The position numbers were made by a program, and so were the translations under genes. Positions 51,540 to 60,985 of a stretch of 64,000 nucleotides of DNA are shown piece after piece. Positions within the stretch are counted from its first letter, which is position 1. Every line of letters starts with the position of its first letter. The DNA comes from Halomonas sp. QHL1 (GTDB lineage Bacteria; Pseudomonadota; Gammaproteobacteria; Pseudomonadales; Halomonadaceae). The notes under the pieces are model-generated. The model did no database searches. It saw nothing but the letters and a program-made list of their open reading frames with translations, and was not told the origin of the DNA. Location of the stretch: NCBI RefSeq assembly GCF_001882345.1, contig NZ_MINL01000001.1, forward strand, positions 1,697,705-1,761,704, read 5' to 3'.

Positions 51540-53354
51540 TTAGCTACTGAGTGCTTCTACATCCCCCGCCTTGGCTTCGCCGGTTTGTACCCGCCACTGG
51601 GCGGAGTAGTGGCCGTTAGCTGCCAATAGACTTGAATGGGTGCCGCGCTCGGCCACTTGGCCTTTCTCGATCACCACGATCTCGTCGGCGTGCACGATGG
51701 TAGAGAGTCGATGAGCAATCATAATCACCGTGCGGCCATGGGCGATACGCTTGAGCGAACGCTGGATGGCCGCTTCGGTTTCGTTGTCCACTGCGCTGGT
51801 GGCTTCATCCAGCACCAAAATAGGCGGGTCTTTAAGTAGCGCCCGCGCTAAGGAGAGCCGCTGGCGTTGGCCGCCAGAAAGCCGCACGCCCCGCTCGCCG
51901 ACAGGCGTATCCAATCCTTGGGGCAGCGTCTCGATAAAGCTCCAGGCTTCGGCGGTTTTGGCGGCGTCGATAATCGTCGCTTCGTCCGCGTCAGGTTTGC
52001 CGTAGGCGATATTGTCGCGGATGCTGCCTTCAAATAGATAAACGTCCTGACTGACCAGGCCAATCGACTGGCGTAGCGAGTTCATGCTGACCTCGGTAAT
52101 CGGTTGGCCGTCGATTAGCACCCGCCCGTTTTCCGGGTCGTAAAAGCGCAGCAACAGTTTGATCAGGGTCGATTTGCCCGAGCCGGTCGCCCCAACCAGT
52201 GCCAAGGTGTTGCCAGCGGGCACGTGCAGATGAATATTATCGACACCCACGAGGCTGGTAGCGTAGTGAAAGCTGACATTATCAATGGTCACTTCGCCGC
52301 GCACCGGCTGAGTAAGCGGAGTGGTGCTGTCATCTTTGACCGTAATCGGCACTTCGAGCAGATCAAGAATGCGCCGTGTGCTCGCCATGGCGCGCTCGAA
52401 CAGGTCGATCACCTGGGCCAAGCCGGTGAGCGGCCAGAGCAGCCGCTGAGTCAGGAAGACCAGCACGCCATAAGCGCCCACATTCAGCGAGCCGTTGAGC
52501 GCCATCATGCCGCCCACAGTGAAGGTGGCAAGAAAGCCGGCCAAAATCGCCATGCGGATCACGGGAATAAACGCGGAGCTGACCTTGATCGCCCTTCTAT
52601 TGGCTTCTACGTAGGCTTCGCTGGCCTCGCGCAGGCGTTCTGCTTCGCGGTCTTCACTAGTAAAGCTTTTAATCGTCGCGATGCCGCTTAGGTTGTTGGA
52701 TAAACGGCTGGCTAAATCACCGACCTTTTCACGCACGTCACTGTAGAGCGGCCCGGCTTTGCGCTGGAAGAAGAATGCGCCCCAAATGATCAGCGGAATA
52801 GGTGTAAACGCCAGCAGTGCGATCAGTGGCGAAAGCACGAAGAATACCGCGCCCACTGCCACCACGGTGACCACCACCTGAATAAGCGAGTTAGCCCCGC
52901 CGTCTAAAAAGCGCTCGAGCTGATTGACGTCATCGTTCATGGTGGCCACAAGCTGGCCGGAGCTTTTCGATTCAAAGAACGCCATATCCAGCCGTTGAGC
53001 GTGCTCGTAGGTATCCTGACGCATATCCGCCTGTAAACGTTGGGCTAAGTTGCGCCATAGGATTTGAAACAGGTACTCAAACAGCGACTCCCCCGCCCAG
53101 ATAAAGAACGTTAGCACCCCCAGCATGGTGATCTGCTGCTGGGGCGTCTCGAACCCAAGGCTTGCCACAAAGCTCTGTTCTTGGTTGACCACCACATCGA
53201 TGGCGACACCAATCAGAATCTCTGGGGCAATATCAAACAACTTATTGATAATCGAGCAGGTGGTGGCGGCAATGATGCGCCGCCGGTAGCCTTTGGCGTA
53301 GCGCAGTAGCCGCACCAGGGCTTGAAAACTGTGTGCAGGAGAGGACACAAGCAT
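51540..53354 (-). CDS. ABC exporter, fused membrane and ATPase domains (MsbA-like)
   Basis: A 604-residue half-transporter of the type IV exporter fold. Six transmembrane helices span about 20-325, and the nucleotide-binding domain about 350-585, with Walker A GATGSGKST, Q-loop VSQDVYLFEG, signature LSGGQRQRLSLARALL and Walker B ILVLDEATSA. It probably acts as a homodimer. It is the last gene of the siderophore-import operon, 28 bp after the ATPase gene. Exporters of this family in such operons often move siderophores or their products; the substrate is inferred. GTG 53348 has better ribosome spacing than ATG 53354. Confidence 0.88.
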   Translation of the reverse strand: MLVSSPAHSFQALVRLLRYAKGYRRRIIAATTCSIINKLFDIAPEILIGVAIDVVVNQEQSFVASLGFETPQQQITMLGVLTFFIWAGESLFEYLFQILWRNLAQRLQADMRQDTYEHAQRLDMAFFESKSSGQLVATMNDDVNQLERFLDGGANSLIQVVVTVVAVGAVFFVLSPLIALLAFTPIPLIIWGAFFFQRKAGPLYSDVREKVGDLASRLSNNLSGIATIKSFTSEDREAERLREASEAYVEANRRAIKVSSAFIPVIRMAILAGFLATFTVGGMMALNGSLNVGAYGVLVFLTQRLLWPLTGLAQVIDLFERAMASTRRILDLLEVPITVKDDSTTPLTQPVRGEVTIDNVSFHYATSLVGVDNIHLHVPAGNTLALVGATGSGKSTLIKLLLRFYDPENGRVLIDGQPITEVSMNSLRQSIGLVSQDVYLFEGSIRDNIAYGKPDADEATIIDAAKTAEAWSFIETLPQGLDTPVGERGVRLSGGQRQRLSLARALLKDPPILVLDEATSAVDNETEAAIQRSLKRIAHGRTVIMIAHRLSTIVHADEIVVIEKGQVAERGTHSSLLAANGHYSAQWRVQTGEAKAGDVEALSS

Positions 53355-53382
53355 TCCTTACTGAAATTTTTTGTAGGTTTGA

Positions 53383-54198
53383 CTAGGCGCTCGCCGGGGT
53401 GCGTCGCACATTGGTCAGTAACGGGCAGCCGGTAGCGGGGTCGGTTAATAGCGAGCATTCTACCTGATAAAGCGTTCGCACCAAGTCTGGGGTGACCACC
53501 TTGGCAGGCTGCCCTTCTGCGATAATCTGACCTTCGCGCATGGCGATTAGATGGTCTGCGTAGCGGCAGGCGCTGGCGAGATCGTGCAGCACCATCACCA
53601 CGGTACGGCCTTGGTGTGCAAGATGCTTCACCAGCTCGAACACTTCAATCTGGTGACCCAGATCCAGCGCTGAGGTGGGTTCATCCAGCAACAGCAGCGG
53701 GGTTTGTTGGGCGATGGTCATGGCGATCCAGGCGCGTTGGCGTTGGCCGCCGGAAAGCGCATCAATTGGCCTGTCCGCGAGCTGTTCAAGCCCTGCTGCC
53801 GCTAGCGCGTGCTGCACCACGCGCTGGTCTTCTGCTGACCACTGGCGCAACCAGCCTTGGTGGGGCTGGCGGCCAAAGCGGATCAGCTCGGTCACAGTGA
53901 GCCCTTCCGGCGCGACGGCCTCCTGGGGCAGTAGCGCCAGTTGAGTGGCCAACTGACGAGTGGGCAGGCGCCGAATATCGGCGCCATCCAGCAACACAGC
54001 CCCCCTATCGGGTTTGTGTAAACGAGCAAGCCCAGCCAACAACGTCGATTTTCCGCAGCCGTTAGGGCCCACAATGGCGGTGACTTGGCCGCTAGGCAGG
54101 GTGATATCCAAGCCATCAATCACCTGCCGGGTGCCATAGCTCATGCCGAGCGACTGCGTGGCAAGAGACGGCATGGTAGATGTTGGAGATTGACTCAT
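53383..54198 (-). CDS. Ferric-siderophore ABC importer ATPase (FhuC/FepC type)
   Basis: A 271-residue ATPase that powers ferric-siderophore import. Walker A is GPNGCGKST, the signature LSGGQRQRAWIAMTIAQ, Walker B LLLLDEPTSALDL, and the H-loop VLHDLASACRYAD. The order and the AQQTPLLLLDEPTSALD wording are typical of FecE/FhuC. The ATG at 54198 overlaps the permease stop by 4 bp and is preferred over 54240. It is part of a coupled four-gene importer. Confidence 0.94.
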   Translation of the reverse strand: MSQSPTSTMPSLATQSLGMSYGTRQVIDGLDITLPSGQVTAIVGPNGCGKSTLLAGLARLHKPDRGAVLLDGADIRRLPTRQLATQLALLPQEAVAPEGLTVTELIRFGRQPHQGWLRQWSAEDQRVVQHALAAAGLEQLADRPIDALSGGQRQRAWIAMTIAQQTPLLLLDEPTSALDLGHQIEVFELVKHLAHQGRTVVMVLHDLASACRYADHLIAMREGQIIAEGQPAKVVTPDLVRTLYQVECSLLTDPATGCPLLTNVRRTPASA

Positions 54199-55334
54199 GT
54201 GGAGCTCCGTTGCGGACGCATTAATATCCAAAGTAACCAAGGCCCGCCGACCACGGCGGTAACGATACCGACGGGAATCTCGATAGGCGCCAGCAGCGTA
54301 CGCCCGGCCAGGTCGGCGAGCACCATCACCAGCGCCCCCGCTAGCGTTGCCGCCAAAATAGGCACGCTGCGCGAACTCGACAGCGAGCGAGCTATCTCTG
54401 GGCCAATCAGCCCCACCATGCCCACCGGCCCGGCAACGGCGACCGCCAACCCCGTCAAGGCGACAGACAGCAACAGCACTTCCAAACGGCGTCGCTTAAC
54501 GTTGACGCCTAGCCCACTAGCGGTAGCATCCTTGAAACGCAGTAGCGTTAGCGAACGGGCTAACACCATGGCAGTGGCCAGCCCTAACGCCAACCCGAGC
54601 ATGAGTAATTGCAGTGCGCCGCTGGGGCGGGCATTGAGCGAACCCACTGTCCATGGATAGGCGGCATTGGCGGTATCAATGGCGACTCGCGCCAGCATCA
54701 ATTGCGTTATCGCGCCAAACACCGCGCCCACGCCAATCCCCGCCACGATAAAGCGATACCCCTGGGTGCCGTTGCCCGCGGCGAGCCCGAAGGTGAGTAC
54801 CGCTGCGGTGGTTGCCCCGGCTAACGCCATGGCAGGCGGCGCGATGGAAACGCCAAGGCCTACGATGGAGGCCACTGCAAATGCCGTCGCGCCGTTATCA
54901 ATACCGATAATACCCGGCGTCGCCAAGCGGTTGCGGGCCAGGGTTTGCATCAGAATGCCCGCTAACGCGAAGGCCGCCCCGGTACTAGCGGCGGATGCCA
55001 AACGCGGCAAGCGTAGCTCCTGCACAACAAAGCTCGCCATCATATCTGCATTGCCAAACAGCGCCTGCAGCACCGCCATAGGGGCGACTTTAACGCTGCC
55101 CAGGCTTAGGTAAATAACGCTGGAGAGCAGTAGTGCGCTGAACAGACCCAGGTTAACGACCACCGCACGCTGCTCAAACAACAGGCTGTTCGCACCGTTC
55201 CCGCTTCGCCAGGCGAATCGCCAGTAACCTTGCGGTGGCGGTACGTTGTTATTGCCGTCCGCGCGGAACTGGTCTTCCGAAGAGAAAGGCATAGACGAGC
55301 TTTTTATCAGCGTGGTTTTCATGAGCGAATTCAT
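54195..55334 (-). CDS. Ferric-siderophore ABC importer permease (FecCD family), second subunit
   Basis: A 379-residue permease with about ten helices of the BtuC/FecCD fold. A polar N-terminal extension of about 40 residues precedes it. RLPRLASAASTGAAFALAGILMQTLARNRLATPGIIGIDNGA and MVGLIGPEIARSL are the family blocks. The start at 55334 overlaps the stop of the first permease gene (ATGA). The frame is open to 55493, but the coupling supports the shorter form. It pairs with the other permease. Confidence 0.93.
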   Translation of the reverse strand: MNSLMKTTLIKSSSMPFSSEDQFRADGNNNVPPPQGYWRFAWRSGNGANSLLFEQRAVVVNLGLFSALLLSSVIYLSLGSVKVAPMAVLQALFGNADMMASFVVQELRLPRLASAASTGAAFALAGILMQTLARNRLATPGIIGIDNGATAFAVASIVGLGVSIAPPAMALAGATTAAVLTFGLAAGNGTQGYRFIVAGIGVGAVFGAITQLMLARVAIDTANAAYPWTVGSLNARPSGALQLLMLGLALGLATAMVLARSLTLLRFKDATASGLGVNVKRRRLEVLLLSVALTGLAVAVAGPVGMVGLIGPEIARSLSSSRSVPILAATLAGALVMVLADLAGRTLLAPIEIPVGIVTAVVGGPWLLWILMRPQRSST

Positions 55335-56356
55335 AGCATCGGTAGGCGGCGCGCACGTACGACCGCTATTAGTACGGGTGCGCCGCACAGCGCCGTGAGT
55401 ACGCCCAACGGTAGTTCCGAAGGAGTGACCACCACCCGAGAGATGATATCGGCCGTGAGGACGATCAGCGGCCCGATGGGCAGACAAAACCATAGCGTGC
55501 GACGAATATCAGGCCCGGCAAAGGCCCGTGCGACAAACGGCACCACCAACCCAACAAAGGCAATGGGCCCGGCGATGGCGGTGGCAGCACCCACCAACAG
55601 CGCCACGCAGGCGATGACCAACCAACGAATGAGGTTGGGGTGGTGGCCCAAACCCGAGGCCACTCGTTCGCCTAGGGCCAGAGCGGCTAACGGCCGAGCA
55701 ATCAGCGCAACCATCACTGACGCGACCAGCATACTGGGCAGAACGGCGAACAGGTCATCCAAGCGGCGGCCGGCCAAGCTGCCAATCACCCAGAAACGAA
55801 TTTCATCAGCGGCACGCTGGTCGTAAAGCAGTATCAACGAGGTTAATGAAGCGAGCAGGCCAGAGAACGCAGCCCCGGCAAGCACGAGCCGGATAGGGTC
55901 GTTACCCACACCGCGAAAGCGCGCCACGCTCAACACGCACACGCAGCCCACCAGCGCACCTAACTGCGCGACTGAAATGCGTAAAGTGGTGGCGCTGGCG
56001 CCCAGCACTAAGGCCAGCGCCACGGCAAATGCCGCTCCCGCGCTAACCCCTAAAAGCCCCGGTTCGGCCAGCGGATTGCGTGCCACCGCTTGCAACAGGG
56101 CGCCAGCGACACCTAGCGCCATGCCCACCGCAATACCAATTAAGGTGCGCGGTGCGCGCAGTTCCCAGACGATGAAGTGCGCCTCACTGTCCTGAGCACC
56201 GCCAAGTAGCGCCAGGGCCCTGCCGGGGCCAACGCTGCCCGCGCCGATTAATAAACTAACGAGACTCACCGCCACAAGGGTGGTGAGTAGCAGCAGCATT
56301 AGCGAACGTGGAGTAGCACGCCTAACGCTAGGCGTTGCAAAACGTGGAACCGTCAC
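55331..56356 (-). CDS. Ferric-siderophore ABC importer permease (FecCD family), first subunit
   Basis: A 341-residue FecCD-type permease with blocks LRAPRTLIGIAVGMALGVAGALLQAVARNPLAEPGLLGVSAGAAFAVA and FVGLVVPFVARAFAGPDIRR. The start ATG overlaps the stop of the binding-protein gene by 4 bp, and the stop overlaps the next permease. Two different permeases imply a heterodimeric channel. Confidence 0.94.
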   Translation of the reverse strand: MTVPRFATPSVRRATPRSLMLLLLTTLVAVSLVSLLIGAGSVGPGRALALLGGAQDSEAHFIVWELRAPRTLIGIAVGMALGVAGALLQAVARNPLAEPGLLGVSAGAAFAVALALVLGASATTLRISVAQLGALVGCVCVLSVARFRGVGNDPIRLVLAGAAFSGLLASLTSLILLYDQRAADEIRFWVIGSLAGRRLDDLFAVLPSMLVASVMVALIARPLAALALGERVASGLGHHPNLIRWLVIACVALLVGAATAIAGPIAFVGLVVPFVARAFAGPDIRRTLWFCLPIGPLIVLTADIISRVVVTPSELPLGVLTALCGAPVLIAVVRARRLPML

Positions 56357-57324
56357 GGCAACAGCGCTGCCTCTATATCATCAAGAATCGCCTGGGCGGC
56401 CAGGGGGCCATTGGCGCTTGTCCATAGCTGACCATCCACCGGCACTACGTGGTCTTGCTGCACCACGTTTAGGCGCGTAAAGGCACTGCTCTGCTTGGCT
56501 GCGTCCACCGCCGCTTGACCATCTTCGTTGAGCGTTGCCAGGAACAGCCAGTCACCGTCCACTTGGGAAAGGTTTTCCAGGCTCAGCACATCGCTATGCA
56601 CGCCGCGCTCGCCGACCAGGCCAGCGTCCTGAACATCCAGCCCCGCTTGGGCTAACAAGCCTGCGGCGAAAAGATTTTCCGACATTACCATGGGGCCACC
56701 GGGCATCCAGCGCACTAAAAAGGCGCTACCACCTACACCGGCCTCTTCCACTGCCTTAGCGACCTCGGCGGCGCGTTGTTCAACCGCCTCAATCGCTTCT
56801 GCAATGGCGGCCTGGCGATTGAGCGCTTCGCCGTAAAGGCGGGCTTCAGCTTTCCAGTTATCCGGCGCCAGTGGCTGGGGCGGTGGCACCACCGTGGGCG
56901 CAATACGTGACAGCAGCTGATACTGCTCATCAGAAAGCTGGGCAGGCGCCAAAATTAGATCCGGCTGCTGCGCCAGCACGGCCTCAATATTGATCTCGCG
57001 CACCACACCCATAATGGCGGGCGGGTTTTCGCCAAGATGCACTTCAATGTAGCTTGCTACGTTGTCGCCACCTCGCGTAGTGACGGCACCTAGCGGGCTC
57101 ACGCCTGCCGCTACCGCGGCGTCTAGCGCGCCTTCGTAGAGTGTTACAACCCGCTTTGGCGATCCCTCAACGTCTACATCGCCAAAGGCGGTTTCCAGCG
57201 TGTGAGCTTGCGCAGTGCCCACTACTAAGGCACTTAGCAATATGAACAGCATCCCTAAACGCCCGCTTTTAGTAAGAATTGCTGACATTGATCTCGTTTT
57301 AAATAGCGTCGCTTTAACCCGCAT
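56353..57324 (-). CDS. Ferric-siderophore periplasmic binding protein
   Basis: A 323-residue periplasmic binding protein of the FepB/FecB/FhuD clan. The signal peptide is LGMLFILLSALVVGTAQA (about 24-40). The ligand fold carries KRVVTLYEGALDAAVAAGVSPLGAVT and IEAVLAQQPDLILAP, with a long linking helix near 170-200. ATG 57324 and ATG 57288 both have ribosome sites; the shorter form gives a more usual signal peptide. It is the first gene of the importer operon, behind a Fur-type site. Confidence 0.9.
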   Translation of the reverse strand: MRVKATLFKTRSMSAILTKSGRLGMLFILLSALVVGTAQAHTLETAFGDVDVEGSPKRVVTLYEGALDAAVAAGVSPLGAVTTRGGDNVASYIEVHLGENPPAIMGVVREINIEAVLAQQPDLILAPAQLSDEQYQLLSRIAPTVVPPPQPLAPDNWKAEARLYGEALNRQAAIAEAIEAVEQRAAEVAKAVEEAGVGGSAFLVRWMPGGPMVMSENLFAAGLLAQAGLDVQDAGLVGERGVHSDVLSLENLSQVDGDWLFLATLNEDGQAAVDAAKQSSAFTRLNVVQQDHVVPVDGQLWTSANGPLAAQAILDDIEAALLP

Positions 57325-57351
57325 AAGTTTCTCTCAACACGATACAGTGCT

Positions 57352-57370
57352 TTTAATAATAACGATTCTC
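57352..57370 (-). promoter_or_regulatory. Fur-type site upstream of the importer operon
   Basis: On the minus strand, GAGAATCGTTATTATTAAA matches 12 of 19 Fur consensus positions by hand count. It shares AATCGTTATTATTA with the box of the receptor at 36-38 kb. Confidence 0.6.
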
Positions 57371-57520
57371 AAAAGCACTTGCACTACTATTCCATCGAAT
57401 AGCGTGTTCCATTTTTTGCAACGACCCTACGGCTCCCCTGTTTCAATTTACGCAACGCAACGTTCCTCAATCACACCCTCGCGTTTGAGAGCGTTTCTTT
57501 TTAGACTCCCTGGCTCATTT

Positions 57521-57539
57521 GATAATTAATATCATTAGC
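57521..57539 (+). promoter_or_regulatory. Fur box upstream of the second TonB receptor
   Basis: GATAATTAATATCATTAGC matches 15 of 19 positions of the Fur consensus, 30 bp before the start. TAATAATTATC follows immediately and may extend the site. Confidence 0.75.
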
Positions 57540-57568
57540 TAATAATTATCGTAACCAAGGGGAATGAC

Positions 57569-59779
57569 ATGCCACGCTTTACTCGCTCTGTTCTGGCTAG
57601 CGCCGTCACGCTTGCTGTTTCTGCTGCAGGCGCTCAGGCCCAGGAAAATGCGCAGCTTAACAACATGGTGGTTACGGCGGCTGGCTATGAGCAGTCGCTA
57701 AATAACGCGCCAGCTAGTATTTCGGTGGTATCTCGCGAAGAGCTTGAGCAGAAGCAGTTTTCCAATATTGCGGAAGCGATTGCCGATGTACCCGGTGTTG
57801 ATGTGCGTTCTGGCACGGGTAAAACCGGCGGACTGAATATTTCTATTCGCGGCATGCCAAGCGAATACACGCTGATCTTGATTGATGGGCGCCGTCAAAA
57901 TACCTCTGGCAGCGTCACGCCCAATGGCTTCGGAGAAACTTCCACCGGCTTTATGCCACCGCTTTCCGCTATTGAGCGCATTGAGGTAATTCGGGGTCCG
58001 ATGTCGACGCTCTATGGGTCTGACGCCATGGGCGGGGTTATCAATATCATCACCCGCCGCATAGGTGAGGATTGGGCAGGCGCTGTAACGGTTGAAAACA
58101 CTTTTCAGGAAGACCGCGGTGCGGGCAACAGTTCAGCGATTAACCTTTACACCTCGGGGCCTCTGATAGAAGACACACTGGGTTTACAGCTGCGTGGCCG
58201 TCTGTTTGATCGCGACAGCTCCGAACGCATGATTGAAGACAGCGCTGGCCGCGACCCTCGCCCTTCCGAGGCGCGCATTTACTCTATCGGTGGTCGCCTG
58301 AACCTGACGCCGGATGAGTCTAATGAATTATGGGTAGACGCCGAACGTTCACGCCAGTCCTACTCCAACGACGATAACCGCCTGGGAACCCAAGACGGCA
58401 CTGATCGCAGCGGCGCTCCCTCACCCGGCACCTTTAACGGCTATAAAGACGAATTGCGCTTTAACCGCGACCAAATTGCGGTTGGCCATACCGGTCACTA
58501 CGCTCCAGGTACCTGGGAAAGCAGCGTTACCCATAGCACGACTGAAACCTTAGGCCGCACCCTGCCTGCAGGCAGTGCTCCCGCTTACGGGTATGAAGCC
58601 CAGGGGGGCGAAGACCGCATTCTTGAGAACCGAGACATTATTGTCGATACCAAATTTGTAGCGCCACTCGGCGACCATATGGCAACCATTGGCGGGCAAT
58701 ACATTGATGCTGAGCTAGAAGATGCCATCGCGGGCAATGAAACCTTTGAGCAAAACAGCTGGGCGCTGTTTGCTGAAGATGAGTGGCTGCTGCGGGACGA
58801 TTTAGCCCTAACGTTGGGAGGGCGTTATGAGCACCACGACGCCTTTGGGGGCCACTTTAGCCCACGTGGGTATTTGGTCTGGAACACGACGCCTAATTGG
58901 ACATTAAAAGGTGGCGTTAGCCGCGGTTATAAAACGCCTTCCTTGAATGACCTACACGACGGAATTAATGGCTTTGGCAACCAGGGCAGAGAAGTTGGCC
59001 TTGGCTCACCCGACCTTGAGCCAGAAAAAAGCACCAATTACGAAATCAGTGCCCTTTATGACAGCTTGGACAACTTCTCAGCCGGGGCGACGCTTTTCTA
59101 CAATCGCTTTTCTGACCGAATCGCCAGCGCCACTGATTTACCAAATTGCCAGTTTGTCGATAGCAATGGCAACACCCCCAATGCAGGGTTGGCTAACTGC
59201 TTAAGCGTGGGCAACTTTACCCAGCAGGAAAGCTTTGGCCAGTTAACCAATATCGACGAAGCTGAGACCCGTGGCATTGAACTTACCGCTAATTATCAAA
59301 TCGCTCCCGCCTGGCGCATTAGTGGCGGCTACACCTTTACCGATTCTGAAATCACTTCAGGCGAAAATGAGGGCATGGTATTAACCAACACACCTAACCA
59401 TAAATTAACCGCTGACCTAACCTGGGCGATTAACGAGCGCTGGAGCACCACGTTAGAAGGCGAGTACTACTCATCTCGTAATCGTTTTGCAGCTGGCTTG
59501 CCTACCTCGGGTGAATCGCTTTCTCTTTATGAACAGTTGGGTAACAAGCTAAATGGTTACGAGCTGTTCAACTGGCGTAGTTCCTACCGTTTCTCCGACA
59601 ACGTGCGGTTAACCGGTACTGTTTACAATCTGTTTGATAAAGACTTCACCAGCTCCGATACCTTTGAGCATAACGGCGAAACGCTGCGTGCTTACAACTT
59701 CACGCAAACAGGCCGCTCTACCGATGGTGTAGCGCTGGATGGGCGCAGCTTCTGGGTCTCTGCAACCTATGAGTTTTAA
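57569..59779 (+). CDS. TonB-dependent siderophore receptor (CirA/FepA-like)
   Basis: A 736-residue outer-membrane receptor. The signal peptide ends near AGAQA (residue about 24). The TonB box is in NMVVTAAG. The plug has IAEAIADVPGVDV, ISIRGMPSEYTLILIDGRRQN and IEVIRGPMSTLYGSDAMGGVINIITRR, the CirA/FepA catecholate type. The C-terminus ends in Phe (WVSATYEF). It has a strong AAGGGG site and its own terminator. It is divergent from the ABC importer operon, with Fur boxes between, so it likely feeds that importer. Confidence 0.92.
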   Translation: MPRFTRSVLASAVTLAVSAAGAQAQENAQLNNMVVTAAGYEQSLNNAPASISVVSREELEQKQFSNIAEAIADVPGVDVRSGTGKTGGLNISIRGMPSEYTLILIDGRRQNTSGSVTPNGFGETSTGFMPPLSAIERIEVIRGPMSTLYGSDAMGGVINIITRRIGEDWAGAVTVENTFQEDRGAGNSSAINLYTSGPLIEDTLGLQLRGRLFDRDSSERMIEDSAGRDPRPSEARIYSIGGRLNLTPDESNELWVDAERSRQSYSNDDNRLGTQDGTDRSGAPSPGTFNGYKDELRFNRDQIAVGHTGHYAPGTWESSVTHSTTETLGRTLPAGSAPAYGYEAQGGEDRILENRDIIVDTKFVAPLGDHMATIGGQYIDAELEDAIAGNETFEQNSWALFAEDEWLLRDDLALTLGGRYEHHDAFGGHFSPRGYLVWNTTPNWTLKGGVSRGYKTPSLNDLHDGINGFGNQGREVGLGSPDLEPEKSTNYEISALYDSLDNFSAGATLFYNRFSDRIASATDLPNCQFVDSNGNTPNAGLANCLSVGNFTQQESFGQLTNIDEAETRGIELTANYQIAPAWRISGGYTFTDSEITSGENEGMVLTNTPNHKLTADLTWAINERWSTTLEGEYYSSRNRFAAGLPTSGESLSLYEQLGNKLNGYELFNWRSSYRFSDNVRLTGTVYNLFDKDFTSSDTFEHNGETLRAYNFTQTGRSTDGVALDGRSFWVSATYEF

Positions 59780-59828
59780 TCAGTTCTAACACGCAACGTT
59801 CCACTGACTGTTTCGATGCTCTCCTTCT

Positions 59829-59855
59829 GCCCCGGCCATGCGCTGGGGCTTTTTT
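59829..59855 (+). terminator. Rho-independent terminator after the TonB receptor
   Basis: GCCCCGGC, loop CATGC, GCTGGGGC (8-bp stem with one G-T pair), then six T. Confidence 0.85.
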
Positions 59856-59991
59856 AATTTAGCACTGAAAAATCCCCTTTTCTTAAACATTGGTTAGATG
59901 GAGAAAACATCCGAAACACAAATGCATATTATTTTCATTCGCACTGAAAGATGGCACAATCAGCATTCACCCTCTTCCCTTGGGTCTGACC

Positions 59992-60906
59992 ATGTATGAC
60001 TTTGACGAACTTACCGCCTTTGCCGATGTGATGACCACGGGCAGTTTGACTCGCAGCGCTCAAAAGCTTGGTTTAGCCAAATCGACCCTAAGTCGGCGCA
60101 TCAGCCAGCTCGAAACCCGGCTTAACCAGCCGCTGCTGCGCCGCCAGGCCAATCGCTTAATTCCCACCGAAGCGGGGCTGCTGTTTCACAACTACTGCAC
60201 CGAGCTTTTGGCAATGGCGGTTCATAGCCAGGAGGCGCTAGCAGAGCTGCGTGAGGAGATTAGTGGCGAAATAACCCTTGAGGTGCACGGCGCCCTGGCG
60301 CGCAGCTGGTTAGCCAGCGCCATTGATGCGTTCTTAAATCGCCACCCAAAGGTAGAGCTAACGCTACACACTAGAGAAACGCCGCCGACTAAAATGCACA
60401 GTAATAGCGTTCATGTCTGGCTCGGGCCGACTCACGAGTGTGGGCTAAACCAGGAGCGCTTGGGGTACTTAACCCGCGGGCTTTATGCCAGCCCACGCTA
60501 TTTAGCGGCGGCTGGCACGCCCCATCACCCCAATGAATTGAACCAGCACGCCTGGATAGACCTGCTGGGTTCAGCATCCGACGGGCTGCTGCTCACACAC
60601 TCCGAGCATGGCCAGTACACCTTTAATCCACCCCGCTCTCGGCTGCGGGTAGACCTAACTGCCCTGCATATTGACGCCATCGCACGCAGCCAGGGGATCG
60701 GCTTGCTCTCACACTGGTTAACCGCAAAGCGCGAACAGCATCATCCAGGCGAACTGATTAACTGTTTGCCTGGCTGGGAACCAGCGCCTCTGCCCATTAC
60801 GCTACTCTACGCCTACGGTCACCAATCACGCCGCACCCACGCGCTATTGGAGTTTTTACGTAGCCAAGTGCCCGCCCCGTGGCGCACCTCAACCGCCACT
60901 GCGTAA
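59992..60906 (+). CDS. LysR-family transcriptional regulator
   Basis: A 304-residue LysR-type regulator. The winged helix is TAFADVMTTGSLTRSAQKLGLAKSTLSRRISQLETRL (about 7-43); the effector domain covers about 90-290. The ATG at 59992 starts at the conserved YDFDELTAF; the frame upstream to 59890 is not conserved-looking. It precedes an AEC-family carrier by 79 bp in the same direction, which may be its target. The effector is unknown. Confidence 0.87.
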   Translation: MYDFDELTAFADVMTTGSLTRSAQKLGLAKSTLSRRISQLETRLNQPLLRRQANRLIPTEAGLLFHNYCTELLAMAVHSQEALAELREEISGEITLEVHGALARSWLASAIDAFLNRHPKVELTLHTRETPPTKMHSNSVHVWLGPTHECGLNQERLGYLTRGLYASPRYLAAAGTPHHPNELNQHAWIDLLGSASDGLLLTHSEHGQYTFNPPRSRLRVDLTALHIDAIARSQGIGLLSHWLTAKREQHHPGELINCLPGWEPAPLPITLLYAYGHQSRRTHALLEFLRSQVPAPWRTSTATA

Positions 60907-60985
60907 GTTAATTCGAGTGTTTGCCTTGCCAGTTAGCCCGCTCATTAACGACAATAGTCGGCTAACGATTAGCCAAGGACTGTAA

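Noticed and set aside
54195..55493. Longer start at 55493 for the second siderophore permease
   Set aside because: The ATGA overlap at 55331-55334 and the non-conserved-looking Arg/Gly-rich extension favour 55334.
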